The position numbers and the translations under genes were made by a program. Shown piece by piece: positions 37,516-46,897 of a stretch of DNA of 64,000 nt; within the stretch, counting starts at the first letter, position 1, and every line of letters starts with the position of its first letter. The notes under the pieces are model-generated. The model had not been told where the DNA came from. It saw only the letters and a list, made by a program, of their open reading frames with translations, and searched no databases. The stretch comes from RPQJ01 sp963726665. Its GTDB lineage: Bacteria > Pseudomonadota > Gammaproteobacteria > Steroidobacterales > Steroidobacteraceae. The DNA lies in the NCBI GenBank assembly GCA_963726665.1, contig CAVSDW010000019.1, forward strand, positions 186,001 through 250,000, given 5' to 3'.

Positions 37516-37850
37516 CGTTCCCGCCCGTCGCTGCTGGTGCGGGTTCCGTCGCGGCGCGCCGCCGCGGCCGGACCGGCCGGGGATTCGTGGCTCGCATCCG
37601 GTGCGGGTGCCGCAGTCGCGGCCGCTACCACCGCGGGAGAATGGATCGACCTGGCGGGCGCCGGCGCGTCCTTCATCGGGTCGTACTGGACTTCCTGCTC
37701 GAGCTGCGTACGCAGCTGGCGAGCCATGGCTCGCGCGCGTCCGGCCCAGCGACCGAGGTCTGCAGCGAGCTTTGGCAGTTTTTCGGGACCGAGCACCAGC
37801 AGCGCGATCGCGCAGATCAGCAGGATCTCGCTGAACCCGACCTCGAACAT
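37512..37850 (-). CDS. tatB: Twin-arginine translocase subunit TatB
   Basis: 112 residues. One N-terminal helix MFEVGFSEILLICAIALLVLGPEKLPKLA, with the TatB Glu near the start and the GPEKLP hinge, then an amphipathic helix (GRWAGRARAMARQLRTQLEQE) and an Ala/Pro-rich tail. Partner of TatC in substrate binding. Five bases separate it from tatA. Confidence 0.95.
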   Translation of the reverse strand: MFEVGFSEILLICAIALLVLGPEKLPKLAADLGRWAGRARAMARQLRTQLEQEVQYDPMKDAPAPARSIHSPAVVAAATAAPAPDASHESPAGPAAAARRDGTRTSSDGRER

Positions 37851-37855
37851 TGCGA

Positions 37856-38095
37856 TCAGGCGTTCGGCTTGCTGTCGGACTTGGCGCTGGTGCTGGCGTG
37901 GTCGTGGAAGCCGGCATCCTTGCCGGAATCGTCGCTGAGCTGCTTCGTCTGCTCGTCGTCGCCCTCGTTCACCGACTTCTTGAAGTTGCGGACCGCCGCG
38001 CCCAGGTCCGAGCCGACGTTACGCAGCTTTTTCGCGCCGAAAAGTACCAGCGCGATCAGCAGGATGATGATTAGTTCGCGAAAGCCGATTCCCAT
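37856..38095 (-). CDS. tatA: Twin-arginine translocase subunit TatA
   Basis: 79 residues. An N-terminal helix MGIGFRELIIILLIALVLFGAKKLRNVG, with the FGxKKL hinge, then an amphipathic helix and a polar acidic tail rich in Asp and Lys. Forms the pore of the Tat system. First gene of tatABC. Confidence 0.95.
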   Translation of the reverse strand: MGIGFRELIIILLIALVLFGAKKLRNVGSDLGAAVRNFKKSVNEGDDEQTKQLSDDSGKDAGFHDHASTSAKSDSKPNA

Positions 38096-38146
38096 TTAGG
38101 TCTCCGGGGCCACCAGGGCGAGCGGGAATGATACGCGAATCGGGGG

Positions 38147-38608
38147 TCAGGCCCCGGCGGCAGGCGTCGCAGTCTGAAGCCAGAACGTCACCGGGCCGTC
38201 GTTGGTCAGGCTGACCTGCATGTGCGCGCCGAACCGGCCCGTTGCAACGCGCTCACCGAGCTGCGCCCGCGCCCGGTCGACCACGCGGTCGAAAAGCGCC
38301 CGGCCGAGCTCGGGGGAGGCGGCGCTGGTGAAGCTTGGCCGCATCCCTTTCGAGGTGTCGGCAGCCAGGGTGAACTGTGGAACGAGCAGCAGGCCGCCGC
38401 CCGTGTCCTGAAGGCTCAGGTTCATCCGGCCCGCCGAGTCCTCGAAAACCCGGTAGCCCAGCAGCCGCTCGACCAGGCGATCGGCCTGTGCCCCGGTGTC
38501 GTTGGGCTCGACCGCGAGCAATACGAGCAGGCCGGCCCCGATTTCGCCCACGACCGCCCCATCGACCTCGACTCGGCCCTGGGTTACGCGCTGCAGGAGC
38601 GCGATCAC
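38147..38608 (-). CDS. dtd: D-aminoacyl-tRNA deacylase
   Basis: 153 residues from GTG 38608; ten extra codons open upstream run into the AT-rich island and lack family similarity. Motifs: IALLQRVTQGRVEVDG at the start, the DTD hallmark PQFTLAADTSKGMRPSF (usual SQFTL) near residue 78-94, and NDGPVTFWLQ near the end, where GP forms the cis-dipeptide. It removes D-amino acids from tRNA. It follows tatABC on the same strand after about 50 bases. Confidence 0.95.
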   Translation of the reverse strand: MIALLQRVTQGRVEVDGAVVGEIGAGLLVLLAVEPNDTGAQADRLVERLLGYRVFEDSAGRMNLSLQDTGGGLLLVPQFTLAADTSKGMRPSFTSAASPELGRALFDRVVDRARAQLGERVATGRFGAHMQVSLTNDGPVTFWLQTATPAAGA

Positions 38609-38635
38609 CCGTGTCGACCAGAGGTCAAATAAAAA

Positions 38636-38647
38636 CACTGATCAGTG
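38636..38647. promoter_or_regulatory. Perfect 12-bp palindrome at the edge of an AT-rich island
   Basis: CACTGATCAGTG, 13 bases before the ATG of a tiny ORF and just upstream of dtd. It could be an operator, but no regulator can be named. Confidence 0.3.
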
Positions 38648-38659
38648 CAACTGACGTTC

Positions 38660-38725
38660 ATGATGAACTCTTATTCCCACAAATATCACAAATTTCCAGC
38701 TCCACAAGAAGTCATGCCCCACTAG
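38660..38725 (+). CDS. Tiny ORF 1 in the AT-rich island (21 aa)
   Basis: Begins MMNSYSHKYHKF and ends EVMPH. His-, Tyr- and Lys-rich, unlike anything I recognise. No Shine-Dalgarno sequence. Its stop TAG is followed by AGGA that may serve the next tiny ORF. It lies in about 240 bases of roughly 43% GC in a genome near 65-70%. Confidence 0.2.
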   Translation: MMNSYSHKYHKFPAPQEVMPH

Positions 38726-38734
38726 GATGATATT

Positions 38735-38830
38735 ATGTCGCTTATCAGCGGGAACTCGAGGTCTATTGGCCAAAAAACATGCAAAGTGGGATATCTAGAC
38801 AGATATAGCCACCTGCAAGGGAAAATATAG
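38735..38830 (+). CDS. Tiny ORF 2 in the AT-rich island (31 aa)
   Basis: Starts at ATG 38735 and begins MSLISGNSRSIGQKTCKVG; one Cys. AGGA is eight bases before the ATG and overlaps the stop of tiny ORF 1, so coupled translation is possible. I recognise no family. The pair may be a leftover of transferred DNA or a small-peptide locus. Confidence 0.25.
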   Translation: MSLISGNSRSIGQKTCKVGYLDRYSHLQGKI

Positions 38831-38879
38831 CAACGATATCTGCAGAAAAAGAACCAGACAACGCGAGGTTTGAATCAGG

Positions 38880-39458
38880 CTACTTGACCGAGAGTGCTTT
38901 CGCCCGATCCGCGGCCTGCTGCGCCTCAGGATTCTTTCCGCGGGCCCGCAACGAGTCTGCGATGAGCTGCCATGCCTGGGACTGGGTCCGGTCGTCGCCC
39001 ACCGACATGGACAGGGCTTTCCGGCCCATGCCCTCGGCCTGCGCGTAATTTCGCTGGTCCATTCGGAGCCGGCCCATCTCGATCCAGAGCAGCGGATTGT
39101 TGGGCTCGATCCGCAACGCGCGCTCCATCGTGGCGGTCGCGCCGGGCAGGTCGCCTTTCTTGCGCTGGGCCTCGGCCTGCGAGACCAGCGCCTTGCTGGC
39201 AGGGCCGAGCGTTGCAGCGGGGGACTTGGGCCGTTCGCGTGGCAGGGGCGCCGGCATCGGTGCGGCAATGACCGGCTCCTGCTCCTGACCCGGTTCCGCA
39301 ATGACGGGCGGCGCGCTCAGGACAGGCGCCGACCCCGACTGGCGCTGCGGCGCCCCGCTCCCGGACGCGGGTCCGGACTCGGCAGGGCGGAATGGGTTGA
39401 GCGTGCAGCCGGACGCGGCAAGCGCGAGGCAGAGGACGGCGGCGAGTGATCGGGACAT
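38880..39458 (-). CDS. TPR-repeat lipoprotein
   Basis: 192 residues. Signal peptide with lipobox LAASGC near residue 18, then a Pro/Ala-rich linker of about 75 residues, then TPR helices: KALVSQAEAQRKKGDLPGATATMERALRIEPNNPLLWIEMGRLRMDQRNYAQAEGMGRKAL is the recognisable two-repeat run. Likely anchored in the outer membrane; role unknown, but TPR lipoproteins in this position are often linked to cell-wall synthesis. The mrcB gene lies just upstream on the same strand (35 bases), so co-transcription is likely. Confidence 0.8.
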   Translation of the reverse strand: MSRSLAAVLCLALAASGCTLNPFRPAESGPASGSGAPQRQSGSAPVLSAPPVIAEPGQEQEPVIAAPMPAPLPRERPKSPAATLGPASKALVSQAEAQRKKGDLPGATATMERALRIEPNNPLLWIEMGRLRMDQRNYAQAEGMGRKALSMSVGDDRTQSQAWQLIADSLRARGKNPEAQQAADRAKALSVK

Positions 39459-39492
39459 GGCGAGCGATTGTCCGGCCCGCGACCGACCGAGA

Positions 39493-41826
39493 TCAAGGCG
39501 GCGGTTGCGCGGTCACCTCGGCGTCTCCCGTCGGGACGGCGGCCGGATCAGTGGCCTCGGGAGTTTCGATGCCCGGCGGGCAGGCCTCGTTCGGCGGCAG
39601 GGCGGTGCCGTTGCGGAAGGGCAGGTTCACCGCGGCCCCGTCGCACGAGGGCGAGGTCTCGAGGCCGGAGTAGTAGTCGATCCAGCGGTTCTCGACCGAC
39701 TCGGGCATGAGCGGGTCGAACGAGGAGGTCGTGATCGACGACATGAGCCGGGACCACGCCGCCAGCGCGCCCGTCGTGCCGGTGAGGCCGGTCTGCGAGT
39801 TGTCGTCGTGGCCCATCCAGACCACGATCAGGTGCGCCCCCGAGAAACCCGAGAACCAGCTGTCGCGGTAGTCGTTCGACGTCCCGGTCTTGCCCGCGAC
39901 CACGAGTCCCGCGGGCAGGGTGTTGCGCGCCGGGCGGCCGGTCCCGCGCTGCATCACCTCGATCAGCATGCGGTCGAGCGTGTAGACGGCATCCGCGGGC
40001 GCCGCCTGCGCGATCTCGAACTGCGGCGCCTTGAGCTGCTTGCCGGACTCGGCCATGACCACGCGGACGGCCCGCAGCGGCGAACGGAAGCCCCCGTTTG
40101 CGAGCGTGTTGTACATCTGCGCGACTTCGTACGGGCTCAGGTTGGTCGCGCCGAGCAGCATCGAGGGATACGCCGCCGGTGCCTCGGCGAGCCCGAGCTG
40201 CACGAAGGTCCGCGCCACGCGCGGCAGCCCGACCTCGAGGCCGAGGTTCACCGTCGGCAGGTTGAGCGACTGCGTGAGCGCACGCACCGCGGGCATGTCG
40301 CCGCGGATCTGGCGGTCGTAATTTTCGGGCTTCCATGTCTGGCCGTTCGGCAGCTTGATCGTGACCGGCTGGTCGTGAACGATGCTGGCGGGCGTGTAGC
40401 GGCCAGTTTCCAGTGCCGAGAGGTAGACGAGCGGCTTCGCGAGCGAGCCGATCGGCCGCTTCGCGTCGAGCGCTCGGTTGAAGCCGTCGAAGGACGCGTG
40501 CCGGCCGCCGACCATCGCCACCACCTCGCCGGTCTGCGGAGTCGTGACAACCACGACTCCCTCCAGCCCGTGCGACGCCTTGCGCGCCGAGGCGTCCTGA
40601 CGGTCGAGCTCCGACTCGAGCGCGTACTCGGCCTTCTCCTGCAGCAGAGGATCGAGCGTGCTGAAGACCACGAGGCCCGACTCGGTCAGGTCTTCCTCCT
40701 TGTAGTCCGCGCGCAGCTGTCTGCGCACCAGGTCGAGGAATGCCGGGAAGAAGACCGCGCTCTTCTGGCCCGCCTTTGCGACGCCGAGCGGTTTTGCCGC
40801 CGCGCGTTCGGCGTCCGCCGCGCTCACGACGCCCCGCTCGCCAAGCACGCGCAGAACGAGGTTGCGCCGCGCGAGCGCGCGATCCGGGTGGCGACGCGGG
40901 TCGTAGTACGAAGGGCCCCGCACGATCGCGACCATGAGCGCGATTTCCGGCAGGTCCAGTTCCGCCAGCGGCTTGCCGAAATAGAACTGGCTCGCGAGCC
41001 CGAAGCCGTGAATCGCGCGCTGGCCGTCCTGGCCGAGGTAAATCTCGTTGATGTAGGCGTTCATGATGTCCGCCTTCCCGAATCGCGATTCGAGAATGAC
41101 GGCCATGATCGCCTCCTCGACCTTGCGGCCGAGCGTGCGGCGGCTGTCGAGGAAGTAGCTCTTCACAAGCTGCTGGGTGAGCGTGCTGCCACCCTGCTCG
41201 ACCTGCCCGGCGCGCACGTTGACGAACGCCGCGCGCAGGATGGCGAGCGGGTTCACGCCGTGGTGCGTATCGAACTTGCGGTCCTCGATGGCCTTGAGAG
41301 CCTCGGGCAGCAGCGGCGGCACCTGGGCAGGCGAGACGACGATCCGGTCCTCGCCATGGATCGGGAAGATGCTGCCGATGAGCAGCGGGTCCAGGCGGAT
41401 CACCGGCACGTCGGCGCCCTTCGCATCGCGGACCGAGACGATCGCGTCACCCGCGAAACCGACGTCGAGCACGCGGGCCGCCTGCATCCCGTCGGGGAAG
41501 CGGAAGGCGCGCAGGTAGAGGCCGATCCTGTCGCCCCTTCGCCAGTAGGTGCCGGGCCGGTCGGCGCGCGCCTGCGCGAGGTAGCCGAGCCGGTCGAGTT
41601 CCTCGGCGGCGCGCTTCGCCGACAGGGCCTGGCCGACATAGAGCTCGATCGGCTGCGCGTAGACGCGTGCGGGCAGCGTCCAGCGCCGGCCCTCGAACTG
41701 CCGGGTGACCCTGTGGTCGAGCACCGCGACCACCACGATCGCGACCAGGAACAGCAGGACTGCCAGCACAGCGAAGCCGCGCTGGATCTGCCGGCGGGTC
41801 CTGGCACGCAGCTTTCGGCCCGCCAT
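39493..41826 (-). CDS. mrcB: Penicillin-binding protein 1B
   Basis: About 777 residues. One N-terminal membrane helix (GFAVLAVLLFLVAIVVVAVL), a UB2H-like part (YVGQALSAKRAAEELDRLGYL), then the glycosyltransferase domain with the catalytic Glu in AIEDRKFDTHHGVNPLAIL and QGGSTLTQQLVKSYFL. The transpeptidase domain has the nucleophile in GSLAKP, SLN in ALTQSLNLPTVN and KTGTS near residue 655. Bifunctional peptidoglycan synthase of the inner membrane. ATG 41826 shares its A with the trkH stop (TGATG); a GTG one codon earlier is also possible. The C-terminal tail is Pro- and Ala-rich. Confidence 0.95.
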   Translation of the reverse strand: MAGRKLRARTRRQIQRGFAVLAVLLFLVAIVVVAVLDHRVTRQFEGRRWTLPARVYAQPIELYVGQALSAKRAAEELDRLGYLAQARADRPGTYWRRGDRIGLYLRAFRFPDGMQAARVLDVGFAGDAIVSVRDAKGADVPVIRLDPLLIGSIFPIHGEDRIVVSPAQVPPLLPEALKAIEDRKFDTHHGVNPLAILRAAFVNVRAGQVEQGGSTLTQQLVKSYFLDSRRTLGRKVEEAIMAVILESRFGKADIMNAYINEIYLGQDGQRAIHGFGLASQFYFGKPLAELDLPEIALMVAIVRGPSYYDPRRHPDRALARRNLVLRVLGERGVVSAADAERAAAKPLGVAKAGQKSAVFFPAFLDLVRRQLRADYKEEDLTESGLVVFSTLDPLLQEKAEYALESELDRQDASARKASHGLEGVVVVTTPQTGEVVAMVGGRHASFDGFNRALDAKRPIGSLAKPLVYLSALETGRYTPASIVHDQPVTIKLPNGQTWKPENYDRQIRGDMPAVRALTQSLNLPTVNLGLEVGLPRVARTFVQLGLAEAPAAYPSMLLGATNLSPYEVAQMYNTLANGGFRSPLRAVRVVMAESGKQLKAPQFEIAQAAPADAVYTLDRMLIEVMQRGTGRPARNTLPAGLVVAGKTGTSNDYRDSWFSGFSGAHLIVVWMGHDDNSQTGLTGTTGALAAWSRLMSSITTSSFDPLMPESVENRWIDYYSGLETSPSCDGAAVNLPFRNGTALPPNEACPPGIETPEATDPAAVPTGDAEVTAQPPP

Positions 41827-43275
41827 CACTTGCGCCAGAAAGACGGGGTGAAGAGCACGAGGAAGCTGAAGATCTCGAGCCGGCCGAGCAGCATGGCGAG
41901 CGAGCAGACCCAGGTCTGGAAGTCCGTGAGCACCGAGTAATTGTCCGCCGGGCCCACGATGCCGAGGCCGGGCCCGGCGTTGTTGATGCAGGCAATGATC
42001 GCCGAGAACGAGCTCACGAAGTCGAGCCCGCTCGCGAGCAGCGAGAACGTCAGCACGACCACGGTGCCGAAGTAGAGCACCACGAACGCCAGCACCGCGA
42101 ACACGATCTGGTTCTGCACCACCTGGCCCGCAATCTTGACCGGCCGGACGGCCTGCGGGTGCACGAGCAGCATGAGCTCACGACCGGCCTGGCGGAACAG
42201 CACCAGCGTTCGGAACATCTTGATGCCGCCGCCGGTCGAGCCCACGTTCGCGCAGTAGCACGACAGCATCAGGATCCACATCGGCGCGAACACCGGCCAC
42301 ACGGCGTAGTCCTGGCTCACGAATCCGCAGTCCGTCGCGATCGACACCAGGTTGAAGGCGACGTGGCGCAGGGACTCGAAGAACCCCGCATAGACACCCT
42401 CGTACCAGACGTAGAGCGAGAGCCCGAGCGATGCTGAGCCCGATGACCGTAAGCATGGCCTTGGCTTCGCTGTCGGTCGCGTAGGTGCGCAGGCTCTTCT
42501 GCTGCCAGGCGATGAAGTGCCGGGCGAAGTTCATCGCCGCGATCAGCATGAACACGATCAGCACGAACTCGATGGGCACCGAGTTGTAGTACCCGACGCT
42601 CGCATCGTGGGTCGAGAACCCGCCGAGCGCCATGGCGGCGAAGGCGTGGCACACGGCGTCGAACCAGTTCATGCCCGCCACCTTGAGCGACAGGATGCAG
42701 GCGACGGTGATCAGGAAGTAGATGAACCACAGCGCCTTCGCCGTCTGCGTGATGCGGGGCGTCAGCTTCTCGTTCTTGACCGGCCCGGGCGTCTCGGCCT
42801 TGTAGAGCTGCATGCCGCCGACTCCGAGCAGCGGCAGGATGGCGACGACCAGCACGATGATTCCCATGCCGCCGTACCAGCACAGCGCGTGCCGCCACAG
42901 GTTGATCGACGGCGGCAGGTAATCGAGCCCGACGAGCACGGTGGCGCCGGTGGTGCTGAGTCCCGACATCGTCTCGAAGAACGCGTCGGTGAAGCTCAGG
43001 TCCGGCAGGGCCATCAGCAGCGGCACGGTGGCAATTGCGGACATGAGCGCCCAGCCGAGGCTCACCAGCATGAAGCCGTCGCGCGATCGCAGTTCACGCT
43101 TGCTGTGCCGCGTGCCACCCCAGAGGGCCGCGCCGCAGCCGAAGCAGACCAGCGCGGCCGAGACGAATCGCAGCAGCTGGCCGTCGCCATAGATGAGCGA
43201 GGTCACGACGGGCAGCACGTAGGTGATGCTGAACAGCATCAGCATGGACCCCAGGACGTGTACGACCGCAAGCAT
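41826..43275 (-). CDS. trkH: Trk potassium uptake protein TrkH, frameshifted near 42434
   Basis: The first part, from ATG 43275, has the Trk/Ktr pore features ETMSGLSTTGATVLVGLDYLP (filter 1) and a LGGFSTHDASVGYYNS stretch (filter 2). Near 42434 the frame changes by +1 and continues GLSLYVWYEGVYAGFFES, CGFVSQDYAVWP and CYCANVGSTGGGIKMFRTLVLFRQ (filter 3), then INNAGPGLGIVGPADNYS (filter 4) and FFTPSFWRK at the end. It is the membrane subunit of the Trk K+ system, paired with trkA just upstream. As the gene is normally essential for high-affinity K+ uptake and everything after the break is conserved, a sequence error is likely. Confidence 0.88.
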
Positions 43276-43278
43276 CGG

Positions 43279-44667
43279 TCAGGACTGGAACAGCCGCTCG
43301 ACCTGCTCGACGTGGCGCCGGTCTGCGAGGAACAGGATCACGTGGTCGCCGGTCTCCACCACCGTATCGTGGTGCGCCATGATCACCTGCGGCCCGCGGA
43401 CGAGCGTGATGATGCGCGCGCCCTCCGGCAGCTTGATGTCCTCCACGGCGCGCCCGACGACCTTGCCTCCAGGCGTGCCGTGAGCCACCGTCTCCATGGC
43501 CTCCGCCGTGCCGCCGCGCAGCGAATGCACCATCACCACGTCGCCGCGTCGCACGTAGGCGAGCAGCGACCCGATGGTGACCGTCTGCGGCGAAATCGCG
43601 ACGTCGATCGGCCCGGCCTGCATGAGCTCGGCGTACGCGGGCCGCGTGATGAGCGCCATGACCCGGTGCGCACCGAGGCGCTTGGCGAGCAGCGCCGAGA
43701 GGATGTTCGCCTCCTCGGAATTGGTGAGCGCGCAGAACACGTCGGCGCTGTCGATGTTCTCCTCGACCAGCAGCTCCTCGTCCGCGGCGTCGCCGTTCAG
43801 CACGATCGTGTTGCGCAGTTTCTCGGAGATGGCCTTTGCGCGCGCGGGGTTGCGCTCGATGACCTTGACCTGGTGATTGTCTTCCTCGAGCTGCTGAGCG
43901 AGCCGGAGGCCGATGTTGCCGCCGCCCGCGATCACCACGCGCTTGACCGGATGCTCGGCCTTGCGCATTTCGCTCATGACGTTGCGGATGTCCTCGGTGG
44001 CCGCGATGAAGAAAACCTCGTCGTTGTGTTCGATGACGGTGTCGCCCTCGGGGGCGATGCTGTGCCCGCCGCGGTAGACGGCCGCGACGCGCGCGTCGAC
44101 CTGGGGAATGTGCTGGCGGATCGCGCGGATCGGCTGCCCGACCAGCAGGCCGCCCTTGACCGCGCGCAGGCCGACGATCCGCACGCGGGAATCTGCGAAG
44201 TCCACGACCTGCAGCGCGCCCGGGTAGCGCACCAGCCGCTCGATGTAGGCGGTGACGGACTCCTCGGGGCTCAGGTACATGTCGACGGCGAAGCCGGAGA
44301 GCTGCGTCGGCGTGGCGTCTTCCGTGGACACGAACAGCTCCGGCCGCCGCGTGAACGCCTGCGAGCGGATGCGCGCGATCTTGGTCCTGGTGCCGAACAG
44401 CGTCCAGGCCACCTGGCAGGCGACCATGTTGACCTCGTCGCTGTTCGTCAGCGCGACGATCATGTCGGCGTCGCCGGCACCCGCGAGCTCGAGCGTCCTC
44501 GGGCTCGCGGCGTTGCCCTGCACGGTACGGATGTCGATGCGATCCTGCAGGTCGCGCAGCAACTCGTCGTCCGTGTCCACCACGGTGACGTCGTTGGCTT
44601 CCTCACGCGCAAGATGCTGGGCCGCGGTGCGTCCGACCTGGCCGGCCCCGAGAATTATGATTTTCAC
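43279..44667 (-). CDS. trkA: Trk system potassium uptake protein TrkA
   Basis: 462 residues from GTG 44667. Two tandem RCK units, each with a Rossmann motif (ILGAGQVGRTAAQHLA near residue 5 and IAGGGNIGLRLAQQLEE near 237) and a C-terminal TrkA_C domain. It binds NAD(H) and controls gating of TrkH. The trkH gene follows three bases downstream, so they form an operon. Confidence 0.97.
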   Translation of the reverse strand: MKIIILGAGQVGRTAAQHLAREEANDVTVVDTDDELLRDLQDRIDIRTVQGNAASPRTLELAGAGDADMIVALTNSDEVNMVACQVAWTLFGTRTKIARIRSQAFTRRPELFVSTEDATPTQLSGFAVDMYLSPEESVTAYIERLVRYPGALQVVDFADSRVRIVGLRAVKGGLLVGQPIRAIRQHIPQVDARVAAVYRGGHSIAPEGDTVIEHNDEVFFIAATEDIRNVMSEMRKAEHPVKRVVIAGGGNIGLRLAQQLEEDNHQVKVIERNPARAKAISEKLRNTIVLNGDAADEELLVEENIDSADVFCALTNSEEANILSALLAKRLGAHRVMALITRPAYAELMQAGPIDVAISPQTVTIGSLLAYVRRGDVVMVHSLRGGTAEAMETVAHGTPGGKVVGRAVEDIKLPEGARIITLVRGPQVIMAHHDTVVETGDHVILFLADRRHVEQVERLFQS

Positions 44668-44682
44668 CGCGGCATTGTAGCG

Positions 44683-46875
44683 CTAGACGACTTCGAGATT
44701 GGCGTAGCCCATCATGAGCCACTTGGTGCCCTGGCGTTCGAAGTTGACCTGGACCCGGGCGTTCGATCCCTGGCCCTCGACGCCGAGCACCACGCCTTCG
44801 CCGAATTTCTGGTGCCGCACCCGCTGGCCGAGCCTGAGGCTGCCGGGCGAGTCGTCGGTGTAGCGCTGCGGGCGGGTCGCCTGCGGCTGGGGGCGGGACG
44901 GGGCGTACGTCCGCGCCGGCGAATAGGCGGGCCGCGAGACCTGTACCCGGGGCCGGACCTCCTCGAGCAGCTCGGCCGGGATCTCGGCGAGGAAGCGCGA
45001 GGGGGCGCCATAGCTGTCGACGCCGTGCATGCGGCGTTGCTCGGCATAGGTGAGGTACAGGTGTCGCATGGCGCGCGTCGTGCCCACGTAGCAGAGGCGC
45101 CGTTCCTCCTCCAGTCCCTGGGCGTCGGCGATCGAGCGCTGGTGGGGGAAGAGACCGTCCTCCAGCCCGCACAGGAACACCACGGGGAACTCGAGTCCCT
45201 TTGCCGAGTGCAGCGTCATCATCTGCACGCAGTCCTCCCACTCCTCGGCCTGGCCCTCGCCCGACTCGAGCACCGCGTGCGACAGGAAGGCCATGAGCGG
45301 CGGCATGTCGGCGTCCTCGGGCTCGAAGCCGCGCGCCGCGCTCACCAGCTCGTCGAGGTTCTCGAGCCTCGCCTCGCCCTTGTCGGCCTTTTCCTTCTGG
45401 TAGTGGCCGACGAGCCCGCTCGCCTGTATCACGTGGTCCACCTGCTCGTGCAGCGGGAGGTCGCGCGTGTCGGCGTCGAGCTTCTCGATCAGCGCGATGA
45501 ACGCCTGCAGGGCGGCCGCGCCACGCGCACCGAGCTCGTCCGCGCAGGCGGCACACGACGCCCACAGCGACGTCGAATGAGCCTTGGCGTGCGCCCGCAG
45601 CACCTCGAGCGTACGGGCGCCGATGCCGCGGGTGGGAAGGTTCACGACGCGCTCGAACGACGCATCGTCGTCGCGGTTCGAGATGAGCCGCAGGTAGGCG
45701 AGCGCGTCCTTGATTTCCTGGCGCTCGAAGAACCGCAGGCCGCCGTACACGCGGTAGGGAATGCGTGCCGCGAGCAGGTATTCCTCGAACACCCGCGACT
45801 GCGCGTTCGAGCGGTAGAGGATGGCCGTGTCGCGGCGATTGCCGCCTCGAGCGACCCATTCGCGGATGCTGTTGACGACGAACTCCGCCTCGTCGCGCTC
45901 GTTGTAGCCGCGGTACAGGCGGATCGGCTCGCCGCGCGCGCCGCTGGTCCACAGCTTCTTGCCGATCCGGCCGCTGTTGTTGGCGATGATCGCGTTCGCC
46001 GCCGCGAGGATGTTGCCCGTGGAACGGTAGTTCTGCTCCAGCTTGAAGACCTGCACGCCGGGGAATTCCCGGCGGAACTGCTGCAGGTTCTCCACGCGGG
46101 CGCCGCGCCAGCGGTAGATTGACTGGTCGTCGTCGCCGACCACGAACGGGATGCTGGTCGCTCCGGTCAGCGTCTTCATCCACGCGTACTGGATGGTGTT
46201 GGTGTCCTGGAATTCATCGACCAGCACGTGGCCGAAGCGCGCTCGATAGTGCTCGGCCAGCCCGGGCACGTCGCGCCAGAGCTCGTGGCTCCTGAGCAGC
46301 AGTTCCGCGAAGTCCACCACGCCGTTGCGCCGGCAGGCCTCCTCGTAGGCCTCGTACAGGCGAATCATCTGTCGGCGCGTCGGGTCGCCGTCGTCCTTGA
46401 GGTGCTTCGGGCGCAGGCCCTCGTCCTTCTGTGCGTTGATGAACCACGTCACCTCGCGCGGCACCCAGCGCGTCTCGTCGAGGCCTGCCGCACGGATCAT
46501 GCGCTTGACCAGCCGCTGCTGGTCCTCGGAGTCGAGTATCTGGAAGCCCTGCGGCAGCCCGGCCTCGCGCCAGTGCGTGCGCAGCAGGCGGTGCGCGATC
46601 CCGTGGAAGGTGCCGATCCACAACGGCGCCGATGGCAGGCCGAGCTGCGCCTCGATGCGGGCGCGCATCTCGCCGGCCGCCTTGTTGGTGAAGGTGACCG
46701 CCAGGATCCCGTGCGGCGAGACGTTCTCCACCTCCACCAGCCAGGCCACGCGGTGGGTGAGCACGCGGGTCTTGCCGCTGCCGGCGCCGGCGAGCACGAG
46801 CGTCGGCGCAAGCGGTGCGGCCACCGCCTGCCGCTGCGCGTCGTTCAGCGGATCGAGGAGACTGGAGACGTCCAT
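44683..46875 (-). CDS. uvrD: DNA helicase II UvrD
   Basis: 730 residues, usual UvrD size. Motifs of SF1A helicases: Q motif LNDAQRQAV, Walker A AGAGSGKT (near residue 31), motif II VDEFQDTN, motif III GDDDQSIYRWRGA, motif IV NYRSTGNIL, motif V MTLHSAKGLEFPVVF, motif VI YVGTTRAMRHL. The C-terminal tail (YSPARTYAPSRPQ, then RHQKFGEGVVLG) has the usual UvrD extension. Unwinds DNA in nucleotide-excision and mismatch repair. Repeat copy E lies directly upstream of its start. Confidence 0.97.
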   Translation of the reverse strand: MDVSSLLDPLNDAQRQAVAAPLAPTLVLAGAGSGKTRVLTHRVAWLVEVENVSPHGILAVTFTNKAAGEMRARIEAQLGLPSAPLWIGTFHGIAHRLLRTHWREAGLPQGFQILDSEDQQRLVKRMIRAAGLDETRWVPREVTWFINAQKDEGLRPKHLKDDGDPTRRQMIRLYEAYEEACRRNGVVDFAELLLRSHELWRDVPGLAEHYRARFGHVLVDEFQDTNTIQYAWMKTLTGATSIPFVVGDDDQSIYRWRGARVENLQQFRREFPGVQVFKLEQNYRSTGNILAAANAIIANNSGRIGKKLWTSGARGEPIRLYRGYNERDEAEFVVNSIREWVARGGNRRDTAILYRSNAQSRVFEEYLLAARIPYRVYGGLRFFERQEIKDALAYLRLISNRDDDASFERVVNLPTRGIGARTLEVLRAHAKAHSTSLWASCAACADELGARGAAALQAFIALIEKLDADTRDLPLHEQVDHVIQASGLVGHYQKEKADKGEARLENLDELVSAARGFEPEDADMPPLMAFLSHAVLESGEGQAEEWEDCVQMMTLHSAKGLEFPVVFLCGLEDGLFPHQRSIADAQGLEEERRLCYVGTTRAMRHLYLTYAEQRRMHGVDSYGAPSRFLAEIPAELLEEVRPRVQVSRPAYSPARTYAPSRPQPQATRPQRYTDDSPGSLRLGQRVRHQKFGEGVVLGVEGQGSNARVQVNFERQGTKWLMMGYANLEVV

Positions 46876-46897
46876 GGGAGGGCGCGGATTCTATCGG

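Noticed and set aside
38630..38650. Upstream extension of dtd to start at 38638
   Set aside because: The extra ten residues have no similarity to the family and lie in the AT-rich island; GTG 38608 begins the conserved segment.
39301..41940. 879-codon open frame opposite mrcB
   Set aside because: mrcB has all glycosyltransferase and transpeptidase motifs. The antisense frame is Arg-rich without a domain.
42517..46122. 1201-codon open frame opposite trkH, trkA and uvrD
   Set aside because: The three minus-strand genes are certain; the antisense frame has no domain and typical shadow composition.
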